Source: GCA-2401735 sp051252095 (GTDB lineage: Bacteria; Pseudomonadota; Gammaproteobacteria; Burkholderiales; Methylophilaceae). Taken from it: a DNA stretch of 64,000 bases. A model generated the notes under the pieces. That model made no database searches, was not told the DNA's origin, and saw only the letters and a list, made by a program, of their open reading frames with translations. This document shows, one piece after another, positions 35,930 through 45,736 of this stretch. A program made the position numbers and the translations under genes. Location of the stretch: the NCBI GenBank assembly GCA_051252095.1, contig JBPOFK010000005.1, positions 80,761 through 144,760 on the forward strand. The letters are read 5' to 3'. How positions within the stretch are numbered: position 1 is the first letter of the stretch; each line of letters opens with the position of its first letter.

Positions 35930-38719
35930 TTAATTAAACTTTAGCGGGTGGTTAGATTTAACCCACTGCACAACATCTTTGCCTAGCATTGGTCTCGCTA
36001 TGCCATAGCCTTGAGCATGATGACAGCCTAGCCGATGCAACATGGATAGTTGATCGTCAGTTTCTACACCTTCTGCTACCACCTTGCGCTTAAACTCTTG
36101 GCTCAAGGTGATGACACTGCTTACGACTGCCATATCTTCAGAGTCATTTAGCATGCCACTGGTAAATGAACGGTCAATTTTAATATAATCAACGGGTAAG
36201 CGACGTAAGTAAATGAGAGATGAGTAGCCAACACCAAAGTCATCTAATGAAAAACTAACACCTAAGGCCTTACATTTTGTAATCACTGTCGTGACTTTTT
36301 CAATATCTGAAATAGCAGCACTTTCTGTTATTTCGATGTTCAGTTTGCTGCCTGAAACATTAGGGTGTTTTTTGAGCACTTTGGTTATATATTTGGTGAA
36401 GTTCTTATCAGTGATATGGTAAGCCGCAATATTAACGCCTACATAAAGATCGAGTTGATCTTGTTGCCATTGTTCAATTTGGTTTAAAACTGCATTGATT
36501 ACCCATTCACCAACATTTTTGATGAGATATGTATTTTCAATAATGGGCAAGAAATCATCAGGGTTTAAAAAGCCTCTTGTTGGGTGTTGCCATCTGATTA
36601 ATGCTTCCATGGCGATAACATGGCCACTTTTTAGATCAATTTGTGGCTGATAATGAATAACAAACTGATTTGTGGTGAGCGCTAGGGCAATATCTTGTTT
36701 GATTTGTTGTTCACTTTGTGAAATTTGTGCGAGTTTTAAGTCAAATAAATGGTGTTGTTTGCCCCCATGCGTTTTTGCATGATACATCGCGTGATCCGCA
36801 TGACGTAACAGCGTGTCAGGTGGATTGTTGTCATCTGGGTACACGGTAAAGCCAATGCTGGCTGAAATATAAAATAGGTGATCATCAATTTTAAATGGTT
36901 GCTCTATCGCATTCAGAATTTTATCCATCATTTTGGCATAAGCTTTTTCATTGTGCTGGCCCGACAATAACAGCGCAAACTCATCACCGCCCAATCTTGC
37001 AATCGTATCTTCTTTGCGACAATTAGCACGCAAACGGTCGGCTAGCATGACTAATAGCTGATCACCAATTTCATGTCCATATTGATCATTGATGGGTTTG
37101 AAATTGTCCAAATCAATATAACAAATAGCGATTGCTTTTTTATGCTCATCTGTTTCGGCGAGTGCTTTTTGTAAGTGGCTTGCAAATAAAACTCGGTTAG
37201 GCAATTGTGTTAGCGCATCATGATATGCAAGGCGTTCCAATGTTTTTTGTTGCTCTTTTGCAGTTGTATTGTCGGAAAAAAGACCAACGTAATACAACAG
37301 TGTCAATTCGTGGTTACGGACTGGAAACATATCCAGCCAAGCTGAGTAGACGCGACCACTTTTATGAAGGCACCACACTTCACCTCGTTTCCCTTCCTGA
37401 TACTTTGGAGAATCAAACAATTCTGCAAAAAAAGACGTTAGCTGATAGGCGAAGCCAAGGTCTTGTGGTTTTTTATGAAGGGCTTCTTGGCGAGTATAAC
37501 CACTAATTTGAGTAAAGGCGGGGTTGGTTTTAATGATGTTTGATTGAGCGTCCGTAATGAAAATGCCATCATGCGCGTGCTCGAATACGCTGGATGAAAC
37601 ACTGAGCTCATCTGCGTTACCTCTAATTTCTGCGACCATTTCTCTGACTCTAGCGCGCATTTTAAGCATATTACCAATAAGGGTACCTGATTCTGCATTA
37701 ATATTATCGTCGTCAAAATCACCTTGCGATATTCTTTTGACTAACTCGCTAGCTGTTTCAGGATCGCCGCCTAACGGTGCTATTACAAGGCGTTTGATGC
37801 CACGTTGTGCAAGCATCATTAGCATAATGCCAGATAAGCCGCTAAGAACTAAAATTGGATAAATTGGTGCGACACTATTCAAGTAAGCATCAGAGCGAGG
37901 AAAGACAATATAAGCGGTAAAGTTCCATTCTGGAATATCTCTTTCTGTGATAAACCAACTGCCATCCTGATTTTTCAGTAATTCTTCTGCTTCATCTAAG
38001 CTAACATTGTCTGACAAGAAGCGAATTTTGTCATTATAGTCAGTAATCGCGGCAAAACCTGTTTCCAAAAAAGACCACTTTTTTATTGCTTGATCAAGCG
38101 CGCTTACATCTACTTTGTAACCAACATACCAAGCGCCAATAATGTTATCTGTACTATCTAAAATTGGCTCGTACCCTGTGATATAAGGCTCTCCTAATAT
38201 ATCAACGACACCATAAAAAGATTGGCCCGCAGTTAAAGCTTTGATGACAGTACCATTGGGGTTGAGTCTGGTACCAATTGCTCGAGTATTATCTTTTTTT
38301 CTTACATTGGTAGAAATGCGGATGAATTCATCATCTTTTTTAACAAAAATGGTTGCTGTACCATTGCCTACATTAGTCACAGCATCAACTAAATCATTTT
38401 TGTTGGCCTCTACAATAGTAGCGCCGAGTCTTAAGTTAGGAATCAACTCACCAAATAGTTCATTTTCACCATTGATATTAGGGGTGCCCAATGCCAGTCC
38501 TTTTTGTTTGAGCAATAGCATAGATGAGTAGACGTGTTCAATGACCAAGCTTTTTGCAACATCAAGAACACGCTCTAACTTTTTTGTTTCATTAATCGCT
38601 TCTGTTTTTGTTGTTTTTAAGTTGAGCGTGAACATATAGAAAGCAGAAATGAACACCAGCAGTATGCCTGCTACCAGAATAGGTAATAGAAAGCGTTTAA
38701 TTAAAGCGAATTTTTGCAT
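35930..38719 (-). CDS. Cache-HAMP-PAS-GGDEF-EAL cyclic di-GMP protein
   Basis: A 929-residue membrane signalling protein. Order: TM (about 11-31), periplasmic Cache domain (GQSFYGVVDILGEPY, GAWYVGYK), TM (about 280-303), HAMP-like segment, PAS domain (about 385-500, HDGIFITDAQSNIIKTNPA), GGDEF domain with intact LGGDEFALLL near 575, and EAL domain with MEALIRWQHP near 706 and SLDDFGVGYSSL. Both catalytic sites look complete, so it may make or break cyclic di-GMP in response to an external ligand. It sits 16 bases upstream of aat but is probably its own unit. Confidence 0.92.
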   Translation of the reverse strand: MQKFALIKRFLLPILVAGILLVFISAFYMFTLNLKTTKTEAINETKKLERVLDVAKSLVIEHVYSSMLLLKQKGLALGTPNINGENELFGELIPNLRLGATIVEANKNDLVDAVTNVGNGTATIFVKKDDEFIRISTNVRKKDNTRAIGTRLNPNGTVIKALTAGQSFYGVVDILGEPYITGYEPILDSTDNIIGAWYVGYKVDVSALDQAIKKWSFLETGFAAITDYNDKIRFLSDNVSLDEAEELLKNQDGSWFITERDIPEWNFTAYIVFPRSDAYLNSVAPIYPILVLSGLSGIMLMMLAQRGIKRLVIAPLGGDPETASELVKRISQGDFDDDNINAESGTLIGNMLKMRARVREMVAEIRGNADELSVSSSVFEHAHDGIFITDAQSNIIKTNPAFTQISGYTRQEALHKKPQDLGFAYQLTSFFAELFDSPKYQEGKRGEVWCLHKSGRVYSAWLDMFPVRNHELTLLYYVGLFSDNTTAKEQQKTLERLAYHDALTQLPNRVLFASHLQKALAETDEHKKAIAICYIDLDNFKPINDQYGHEIGDQLLVMLADRLRANCRKEDTIARLGGDEFALLLSGQHNEKAYAKMMDKILNAIEQPFKIDDHLFYISASIGFTVYPDDNNPPDTLLRHADHAMYHAKTHGGKQHHLFDLKLAQISQSEQQIKQDIALALTTNQFVIHYQPQIDLKSGHVIAMEALIRWQHPTRGFLNPDDFLPIIENTYLIKNVGEWVINAVLNQIEQWQQDQLDLYVGVNIAAYHITDKNFTKYITKVLKKHPNVSGSKLNIEITESAAISDIEKVTTVITKCKALGVSFSLDDFGVGYSSLIYLRRLPVDYIKIDRSFTSGMLNDSEDMAVVSSVITLSQEFKRKVVAEGVETDDQLSMLHRLGCHHAQGYGIARPMLGKDVVQWVKSNHPLKFN

Positions 38720-38851
38720 GGCTATTTTTGTTTTAATTTGCCGTATTGATGAATTAAGTTAAGTGAAATACAGTAGCAAAAAAACTGCTTCATGTATTCG
38801 CTCGATAGGAAAAAACTATGAAATTCGGATGGTTTTTTACAAACTGTGTAA

Positions 38852-39586
38852 TTAATGCAAAAAAGTTGATGACATTATGAGCATAAAGGCTGCCATCGCA
38901 ACCATTACAAGGTCTTCAATAATTGTCACGGTGCTCATTGGTAAATTAAAGCCAGTGCCCAAACAGGCGCAGCGGATAGCTTGTTTTTTTGAAACTGCGA
39001 GCATGACGCCTATGCTTGAAAATCCCATGACAATCAGGGTTATCCAGTAAACGATAGACATGTGTAATTGAATAATATAGCCAATTCCAAGTCCGAGTTC
39101 TATAAATGGATATAAAAAAGCATAAGGTTTCCAGCGTTTTGCAAGTAAGTCATACATAGCATAACTATTTGCAAAACCAGCCAGATCTAACAGTTTAAAA
39201 AAGGAGAATACAATAAAGAATCCTGCCATAAAATGTTGCATCCAACGATTTAATGCAAAATGACCAAAATTAATTTCTATTGCCAGCGTGATAATGACGA
39301 TATACGCAATAACTAGCAATAACGGCTGATAGGTAGCAAACCAGCTTTTCGTTTCCTGAACACTGTCGTTTTTCGGTTCTGATTTAGGCAGAGCCAGTTG
39401 GTAATTACCTATCTGACTTATCGCTGCATTGAGCGAGCCAATGTCTGTTTTGGGGTTGTTGAGAAACGCTTCTGGCGGGGACAGTGTCACTTCTACTGAT
39501 ACAGCATAATTTTCCAATAAAGCTTTGACGCGTTTTACACATCCCTCGCATGTCAAGCCAGAAACTTCATATTTGATGGTTGTCAT
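38852..39586 (-). CDS. HMA domain fused to MauE/DoxX-like membrane domain
   Basis: A 244-residue protein. Residues 1-70 form a heavy-metal-associated domain with metal motif GLTCEGCVKR near the N-terminus. A linker leads to a four-helix membrane domain (about 90-240) resembling MauE/DoxX redox-linked membrane proteins, with CACLG near residue 208 that could be a metal or thiol site. A role in copper or mercury handling, or in delivering reducing power, is inferred. No P-type ATPase or copper regulator lies next to it. Confidence 0.7.
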   Translation of the reverse strand: MTTIKYEVSGLTCEGCVKRVKALLENYAVSVEVTLSPPEAFLNNPKTDIGSLNAAISQIGNYQLALPKSEPKNDSVQETKSWFATYQPLLLVIAYIVIITLAIEINFGHFALNRWMQHFMAGFFIVFSFFKLLDLAGFANSYAMYDLLAKRWKPYAFLYPFIELGLGIGYIIQLHMSIVYWITLIVMGFSSIGVMLAVSKKQAIRCACLGTGFNLPMSTVTIIEDLVMVAMAAFMLIMSSTFLH

Positions 39587-39676
39587 TTAGTAAAGATAGT
39601 CATCGATTATTAAAAATATTGTTTTGTTTTCACGTGATTTTTAAAAAAATGATTTTTAAATCAAGAGATTACCACG

Positions 39677-39682
39677 TAGAAT
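39677..39682 (+). promoter_or_regulatory. Candidate -10 box close to ygiQ start
   Basis: TAGAAT ends eight bases before the ATG at 39691. If used, the leader would be only about two bases. An in-frame ATG at 39709 would give a longer leader. Confidence 0.35.
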
Positions 39683-39690
39683 AGCACCCT

Positions 39691-41925
39691 ATGGAAAAGT
39701 ATTCAACAATGCATGCACAACCTTTGCAAAGCTATCGGCCCTATTGGGCCAAGCGATTTGGCACGGCGACAGTTTTGCCTACCTCTCGCGAAGAAATGGA
39801 CCAGCTTGGTTGGGATAGTTGCGACATTATTTTGGTGACGGGTGATGCCTACATTGATCACCCAAGTTTTGGTATGGCGCTTGTCGGACGTTTGCTGGAA
39901 GCACAGGGTTTTAGAGTGGGCATTATTGCGCAACCTGATTGGCAAGACACAAAAGCATTTACTGTATTAGGAAAACCCAATTTATATTTTGGGATTACTG
40001 CGGGAAATATGGATAGTATGGTTAACCGCTATACGGCAGACCGAAAAATTCGATCAGATGATGCTTATACCCCAGATGCAGCACCTAATAAAAGGCCTGA
40101 TCGTGCAGTTTTAGTTTACAGTCAGCGTTGTCGTGAGGCTTACTCTTCAGTGCCCTTGGTTATTGGTAGTATAGAAGCCAGTTTAAGACGTATCGCGCAT
40201 TATGATTATTGGTCTGATAAAGTGCGTCGCTCTATTCTAGTTGACTCAAAAGCTGATATTCTGATTTATGGAAACGCAGAGCGTGCATTAGTCGAGCTTT
40301 CACACCGTATTGCTAAAGGTGAAAAAGTGGCTGATATTCAAGATGTCCGTGGCACAGCTTTTATGCGCAAGCATATACCTGAAGGCTGGGATGAGATTGA
40401 AAGTGCCAGGTTAGATCGGCCAGGGAAGGTAGACAAGCCGACTGATCCATATGAAATGAAAATGGGTAAGGCTGATGCGAGCTGTGCAACAGAGTCTTCT
40501 ACCAAAGCCAATCTGCCACAAGGCACAAACGTGATTGAAATTGTCCCGAATGCAAGGATCAAATCCCCCAAAGCAGATAGAAGCAAGCAAGTAGTGAGAT
40601 TGCCAAGCTATGAAGAGGTATCGCAAGACGCTGTCTTGTATGCACATGCATCACGCGTATTGCACCTAGAGGCCAATCCGGGTAACGCACGTGCGCTGGT
40701 GCAAAAGCATGGTAATCGTGAGGTGTGGCTCAATCCGCCTCCGATTCCACTGACAACAAAAGAAATGGATTATGTGTACGATTTGCCCTATGCACGTAAA
40801 CCACATCCAGAGTATGAAAATGCAAAAATACCCGCTTGGGAAATGATACGCTTTAGCGTCAATATTATGCGAGGTTGTTTTGGCGGCTGTACATTTTGCA
40901 GTATTACGGAGCATGAAGGTCGAATTATTCAAAACAGAAGTGAAGCATCCATTTTGAGAGAGGTTGAGGAAATACGCGATAAAGTGGATGGTTTTACTGG
41001 AGTCATTTCTGACTTAGGTGGACCTACGGCTAATATGTACCGTATTGCTTGTAAATCAGAGAAGATTGAAAAAGCATGCCGAAAGTTGTCCTGCGTTTAT
41101 CCTGATGTTTGCGAGAATTTAAATACAGACCATAGCGCACTTATTCAACTCTATCGCAAAGCACGCAATATTAAAGGTGTAAAGAAAATCTTGATTGGTT
41201 CTGGTTTGCGTTATGACCTTGCAGTGAAATCCCCAGAATATGTAAAAGAGCTTGTACAACATCACGTTGGTGGTTACCTTAAGATTGCGCCTGAACATTC
41301 TGAAGAGAATGTATTAAGTAAGATGATGAAGCCAGGCATGGGTGCATACGATGAATTCAAAGTCATGTTTGAGAAATTTAGTGCGGAGGCGGGTAAAAAA
41401 CAATATTTGATTCCCTATTTTATCGCAGCCCATCCAGGTACGACTGATGAGGATATGCTGAATTTAGCACTGTGGTTAAAACGATATAATTTTCGGTTAG
41501 ATCAAGTCCAAAATTTCACACCTACGCCTATGGCAATGGCAACAGCAATGTATCATAGTGGAAAAAATCCACTGCGAAAAGTAACCACAGATTCAGAAAA
41601 TGTTCCTGTACCAAAAGCGGGAGGTGTACGTAAGTTACACAAAGCATTTATTCGGTATCATGACCCAGCTAATTGGCCAATATTGAGAGAGGCACTGAAG
41701 AAAATGGGACGCTCGGATTTGATTGGCCCAGGCAAACGGCAATTAGTGCCTGCTTTTCAGCCAGCTGTCATTGGTACGATTAAGCAGTCTGATGGTAGTC
41801 GGTTTACACCTAAATCGAAGTCAAGCCAAAAAGCAGTGACAAAACAAAGGTCAGCAGGATTGCCAAAAGCGTTTAATGATATGAAGAACGCCGCAAGACC
41901 TGCACACAAAAATAAATCAAGATAA
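39691..41925 (+). CDS. ygiQ: YgiQ family radical SAM protein
   Basis: A 744-residue radical SAM protein. The cluster motif CFGGCTFCS (CxxxCxxC) is near residue 397 in a segment with MRGCFGGCTFCSITEHEGR. The N-terminal PTSREEMDQLGWDSCDIIL and DAYIDHPSFGMAL match YgiQ almost word for word. The function is unknown. The C-terminal tail (from about 690) is Lys/Ser-rich and disordered. A central insert of about 60 residues near 250-310 is low complexity and less like the family. Confidence 0.93.
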   Translation: MEKYSTMHAQPLQSYRPYWAKRFGTATVLPTSREEMDQLGWDSCDIILVTGDAYIDHPSFGMALVGRLLEAQGFRVGIIAQPDWQDTKAFTVLGKPNLYFGITAGNMDSMVNRYTADRKIRSDDAYTPDAAPNKRPDRAVLVYSQRCREAYSSVPLVIGSIEASLRRIAHYDYWSDKVRRSILVDSKADILIYGNAERALVELSHRIAKGEKVADIQDVRGTAFMRKHIPEGWDEIESARLDRPGKVDKPTDPYEMKMGKADASCATESSTKANLPQGTNVIEIVPNARIKSPKADRSKQVVRLPSYEEVSQDAVLYAHASRVLHLEANPGNARALVQKHGNREVWLNPPPIPLTTKEMDYVYDLPYARKPHPEYENAKIPAWEMIRFSVNIMRGCFGGCTFCSITEHEGRIIQNRSEASILREVEEIRDKVDGFTGVISDLGGPTANMYRIACKSEKIEKACRKLSCVYPDVCENLNTDHSALIQLYRKARNIKGVKKILIGSGLRYDLAVKSPEYVKELVQHHVGGYLKIAPEHSEENVLSKMMKPGMGAYDEFKVMFEKFSAEAGKKQYLIPYFIAAHPGTTDEDMLNLALWLKRYNFRLDQVQNFTPTPMAMATAMYHSGKNPLRKVTTDSENVPVPKAGGVRKLHKAFIRYHDPANWPILREALKKMGRSDLIGPGKRQLVPAFQPAVIGTIKQSDGSRFTPKSKSSQKAVTKQRSAGLPKAFNDMKNAARPAHKNKSR

Positions 41926-41994
41926 TTAGAAACTTTGTATGAACTAGCCTTTTTGAATTGAGTCTTTTGTTTGATTGCTTTGATAGGGAACAAT

Positions 41995-42861
41995 ATGGGT
42001 TATCGTTATACAGTTTGGCTAAAGAGCATGGCAACGCTATTGCTGATGAGTGTCTCTATGGGTTCACATGCAACGGAAAAAGGTTTGTTTTGGAAATTGA
42101 CTTCACCATCAGGGCAAGTAAGCTATTTGTTCGGTACGATGCATACAGATGATAATCGAGTGACTGATTTTTCAAGCAGCGTACTTGATGCGATGAAAAA
42201 TGTTGATGTGTTTGTCATGGAGACAGAACCCAATGCTGACCCAGCGCATTTCTCCTTATTAGATGGGACGTTGAAAACATCATTATCAGAAAACGAGCTA
42301 GAAAAAGTGAAAGAGCTGGCTGACTTTCATGTAATGCGCACAGAACAAGCGCTGAAGATGAAGCCTTGGTTGCTTGCTTTGGTGTTTAGTCAATCAAAGC
42401 CACAAACCCCTTTTGCACAAGATAATTTACTCATGCGGAGCGCAGAAGACTTTGGTAAACCAGTTGAAGGTTTAGAGACAAGTGAAGAGCACTTTGGCGT
42501 TATTGATAGCTTTACGCAAGAAGAGCAACTGACCATGCTTCGCACAGCATTAAAGCTAACGCAGGAGCAGAAAGAGCGCGACTTTGAAAAGCTGATTTAC
42601 ACCTACTTAGATGAGGATGCGGATGCACTTTTGCGGCTTGATGCAGAAATGACAGGCGCTCAATTACCAAATACGCTATGGGATAAAATGCGCATAAAAT
42701 TATTAGATGAACGAAATTTGCTCATGGCAAAAAGGGCCATGCGCATACTAGAAAGTCAGTCTGCATTTATTGCCGTTGGTGCAGCACACTTAGCCGGTGA
42801 CGATGGATTAATAGCCGCTTTTAAAAAAGCTGGGTTTCAATTATCCCGCGTAAATAAATAG
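41995..42861 (+). CDS. TraB/GumN family protein
   Basis: A 288-residue exported TraB/GumN (Tiki-like) protein. Signal peptide about 1-25 (ending GSHATEKG), then SYLFGTMHTDD and the C-terminal GAAHLAGDDGL carry the paired GxxH/GxH motifs that in Tiki proteins form a metalloprotease site. The bacterial function is uncertain. AGGGAA at 41983-41988 supports the ATG at 41995 over an upstream TTG at 41971. Confidence 0.85.
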   Translation: MGYRYTVWLKSMATLLLMSVSMGSHATEKGLFWKLTSPSGQVSYLFGTMHTDDNRVTDFSSSVLDAMKNVDVFVMETEPNADPAHFSLLDGTLKTSLSENELEKVKELADFHVMRTEQALKMKPWLLALVFSQSKPQTPFAQDNLLMRSAEDFGKPVEGLETSEEHFGVIDSFTQEEQLTMLRTALKLTQEQKERDFEKLIYTYLDEDADALLRLDAEMTGAQLPNTLWDKMRIKLLDERNLLMAKRAMRILESQSAFIAVGAAHLAGDDGLIAAFKKAGFQLSRVNK

Positions 42862-42867
42862 ATCGAC

Positions 42868-43449
42868 CTATTCTGATTTTTTCTTTATCACATGTTGGCC
42901 TGCTTCATAATTTGGAATGTCAGGGTTTTGATTAACATGAATAAGGCTGTCAGTATCGAATCCTAACTCTTTGGCTTGGCTCATCAAATGCTGTTTGATT
43001 GGGTAGGTAAGCTCTGGTGTGCGAGCGAGTATCCATAGATACGCTTTGTCTGGGCCACAAATCATTGCATAGTTATAGTATTGCTTATCTAAAGCCATAA
43101 TGTTGTAGGCACCATAAAAAGGGCCAAAGAAAGAAACCTTTAATTTACCAAGGTAGGTGCCGTCAGCATTTGGTTCTTCAATGAAATAAGCTTTGCCGAT
43201 AGCCGTGTCCCACTTTTTCTCTTCCCGGTTATAGCCTTTATTCGTTACCTTGATGCTGCCGTCATCATTCATTTCATAATGTGCTGTAACATTATCTAGA
43301 CCACGTTCAAAGGAATGGTCTAGTCGTGCAATCTCATACCATGTTCCCAAATATTGTTCTGCATTGACGTTATCAACAACGGTTACATTTTCAGGCACTC
43401 CCATGCAGCTACTGAATAATAAGCATGCAAGCCATAGTAGTTTTTTCAT
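42868..43449 (-). CDS. blc: Lipocalin lipoprotein (Blc-like)
   Basis: A 193-residue outer membrane lipocalin. Lipobox LFSSC at about residues 11-15; lipocalin motifs YLGTWYEIARLDHSFERG, GPFYGAYNIMALD and YLWILARTPEL fit Blc, which binds lysophospholipids. Convergent with the TraB gene six bases away and 17 bases after the DUF188 gene. Confidence 0.9.
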   Translation of the reverse strand: MKKLLWLACLLFSSCMGVPENVTVVDNVNAEQYLGTWYEIARLDHSFERGLDNVTAHYEMNDDGSIKVTNKGYNREEKKWDTAIGKAYFIEEPNADGTYLGKLKVSFFGPFYGAYNIMALDKQYYNYAMICGPDKAYLWILARTPELTYPIKQHLMSQAKELGFDTDSLIHVNQNPDIPNYEAGQHVIKKKSE

Positions 43450-43466
43450 TAACTATATCCTTTCAA

Positions 43467-43922
43467 TCAGCTATGTTTTGATTGTTTGGCTAAAAATTTA
43501 TCTAATTGCGCGGCAAAAGCTTTTCTGTCGGCAGCACTAAAAGTATTGGGCCCAGATGTTTCCACGCCACTTGCTCTTAACTCTTCCATAAAGTTTCGCA
43601 TTGCCAAACGCTCTTGTATATTCTCTTTAGAGTAAAACTCACCACGTGGATTCAGTGCATGCCCATGATTTTCAATGACTTGGGAAGCGAGTGGTATATC
43701 CGCAGTAATGACTAAATCGCCTGCGGATAGTTCTTGCACAATTCTATTGTCTGCAACATCAAAGCCAGATGCAACCTGTATCGCACTTAAGAAAGGCGAA
43801 GGTGGTGTGCGTAATAATTTATTGGCGACTAAAATTGTTTGAATTTGAGCTCGTTCTGCAGCGCGGTATAAAATTTCCTTGATTACTACTGGACAAGCAT
43901 CCGCATCTACCCAAATCTTCAA
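43467..43922 (-). CDS. DUF188 (YaiI/YqxD) protein
   Basis: A 151-residue YaiI/YqxD protein with a PIN-like fold: IWVDADACPVVIKEIL at the N-terminus and the conserved GDLVITADIPLASQVI and LNPRGEFYSKENI. The acidic residues suggest a nuclease-like site, but the activity is unknown. Starts three bases after the helicase gene. Confidence 0.9.
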   Translation of the reverse strand: MKIWVDADACPVVIKEILYRAAERAQIQTILVANKLLRTPPSPFLSAIQVASGFDVADNRIVQELSAGDLVITADIPLASQVIENHGHALNPRGEFYSKENIQERLAMRNFMEELRASGVETSGPNTFSAADRKAFAAQLDKFLAKQSKHS

Positions 43923-43925
43923 AAT

Positions 43926-45497
43926 TTATCGGCCTCTATTACCGCCACCATTGCCTCTAGCACCGCCGTTTCTGCCATTGGCATTATTGCCCTTGTTATT
44001 CCTATTACCACCATGTCGTCGACCAATGTTTAAATCCGCCGCATAGATGGGTGCTTGTGGCAGCGCTTGATGTCTTGCTGCTTCCGAAAGAAGTTCATTT
44101 GACTGGCTGTCTTGTGTGCTACTGGGTTTTTTATTGCCATTTGTTTTTTTTGATGGTCTTGGTTGATCACCAAATGCCCGTTGTTGATCGTTAGCTGGTG
44201 CTTTACCATTGCCTTGGCTTTGAGATTGCCGTTTATTTTTACCTGATTTTTTCTTCTGCGCTTGACCACCATTTGGCTGCTGACCACGGAAAAGCCTTGG
44301 AGGTTCTGGCTCTATCACTTCAGGTGCTTCAAATCCTTCAACTTTTACTTTAGGAATTTCACGATTGATTAGTTTCTCAATCTCTTTTAGAAATTTGAGT
44401 TCTTCTCTATCCACTAAAGAAATTGCTGCCCCTGTTGCGCCTGCACGACCTGTTCGTCCGATACGATGCACATAGTCCTCTGCGATATTTGGCAACTCAA
44501 AATTAACCACTTGTGGTAACTGATCAATGTCTAGACCTCTTGCAGCAATGTCCGTTGCGACAAGCGCGCGGGTTGTCCCCGCTTTAAACTCTGCAAGTGC
44601 TCTGGTACGCGCTCCCTGGCTTTTGTTGCCATGAATTGCCAATGCTGTAATATCATTTTTGACTAACTTTTCCGTTAGCCTGTTGGCGCCATGTTTTGTG
44701 CGTGTAAAAATAAGGACTTGTTGCCAGTTATTTTCTTTCATTAAATGGACAACAAGATCACGCTTGTGTGATTGTGGCACCATATGCACAGTTTGTGTCA
44801 CCATCTCAGATGCTGTATTACGCTTGGCAACTTCAATAAAACTAGGATTATTTAAAAGGCCATCCGCTAGGTGTTTTATTTCATCGGAAAAGGTGGCTGA
44901 AAAGAGTAGGTTTTGTCTCGTTTTGGGAAGCTTGGCAAGAATTTTCTTGATGTCATTAATAAAACCCATGTCTAACATGCGGTCTGCTTCATCTAACACC
45001 AAAATTTCTACACCAGATAAATCAACTTTTTTCTGATTCACTAAATCCAATAAGCGGCCTGGCGTTGCAACCAGAATATCGATCATGCGTTCTAAGCGAC
45101 TAATTTGCGGATTAATGCTAACACCACCAAAAATCACCATTGACTTAATATTCACATGCTTAGCATAGGTTTTGACAGACTCACCAACTTGGGCGGCAAG
45201 TTCTCTTGTTGGAGTCAGGATAAGGCAGCGTGGTTTGCCTTTGCTTTTTTCAGCAATAGGGTTTTGGTTTAGCAAGTGCAAAATAGGCAAGGTAAAGCCA
45301 GCTGTTTTGCCTGTACCCGTTTGGGCACCCGCCAGTAAGTCTCCACCATTTAAGACCAGTGGAATGGCTTTAGCTTGTATTGGTGTCGGATTTGTATAGC
45401 CGGCGTCCTCAATGGCTCTAAGGAGTGCCTCATTTAAACCTAATTCATTAAAATTTGCTGTTATTTGATTAACAGGGTTGATTACTTCTGCGTTCAT
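43926..45497 (-). CDS. rhlE: DEAD-box RNA helicase RhlE
   Basis: A 523-residue DEAD-box helicase: Q motif (PTPIQAKAIPLVLNGGD), motif I AGAQTGTGKT, motif II VLDEADRMLDMGF, SAT, and motif VI HRIGRTGRAG. After the core (about 390) comes a low-complexity basic tail ending in Asn/Gly/Arg-rich repeats, an RNA-binding RGG-like tail. RhlE helps ribosome assembly and mRNA decay. The ATG at 45497 (MNAEVINPVNQ) is chosen over one 11 codons upstream by fit to the family. Confidence 0.92.
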   Translation of the reverse strand: MNAEVINPVNQITANFNELGLNEALLRAIEDAGYTNPTPIQAKAIPLVLNGGDLLAGAQTGTGKTAGFTLPILHLLNQNPIAEKSKGKPRCLILTPTRELAAQVGESVKTYAKHVNIKSMVIFGGVSINPQISRLERMIDILVATPGRLLDLVNQKKVDLSGVEILVLDEADRMLDMGFINDIKKILAKLPKTRQNLLFSATFSDEIKHLADGLLNNPSFIEVAKRNTASEMVTQTVHMVPQSHKRDLVVHLMKENNWQQVLIFTRTKHGANRLTEKLVKNDITALAIHGNKSQGARTRALAEFKAGTTRALVATDIAARGLDIDQLPQVVNFELPNIAEDYVHRIGRTGRAGATGAAISLVDREELKFLKEIEKLINREIPKVKVEGFEAPEVIEPEPPRLFRGQQPNGGQAQKKKSGKNKRQSQSQGNGKAPANDQQRAFGDQPRPSKKTNGNKKPSSTQDSQSNELLSEAARHQALPQAPIYAADLNIGRRHGGNRNNKGNNANGRNGGARGNGGGNRGR

Positions 45498-45580
45498 TAT
45501 TTTGTTTTTTCCTAAGACGGCCAATAGCACTATGGCAATACTAATTATGATTGGTCAATAAAGGGTAGTAAGTGATAATT

Positions 45581-45736
45581 ATGCATGCGCACAATGAAAA
45601 AATGCTCAATGAGATCAGCTATGTCTTAGCGTCTTTTGAGCGCCACCATGTGGATGGTTGTGCGCTAGGCGAAGTTATTATACAACTTTATTACGTTAAT
45701 GATAGTAGCGCAGCGACGAGTTTCTCATCATCATAG
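45581..45736 (+). CDS. Possible 51-residue small ORF, unrecognised
   Basis: An ATG-initiated frame of 51 codons (MHAHNEKMLNEIS...) fills the 193-base gap between rhlE and the CofD-like gene and overlaps the 3' end of the latter by 46 bases on the opposite strand. There is no strong ribosome binding site or family match. It may be a real small protein, a gene remnant or chance. Without it, the gap holds only the rhlE promoter. Confidence 0.2.
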   Translation: MHAHNEKMLNEISYVLASFERHHVDGCALGEVIIQLYYVNDSSAATSFSSS

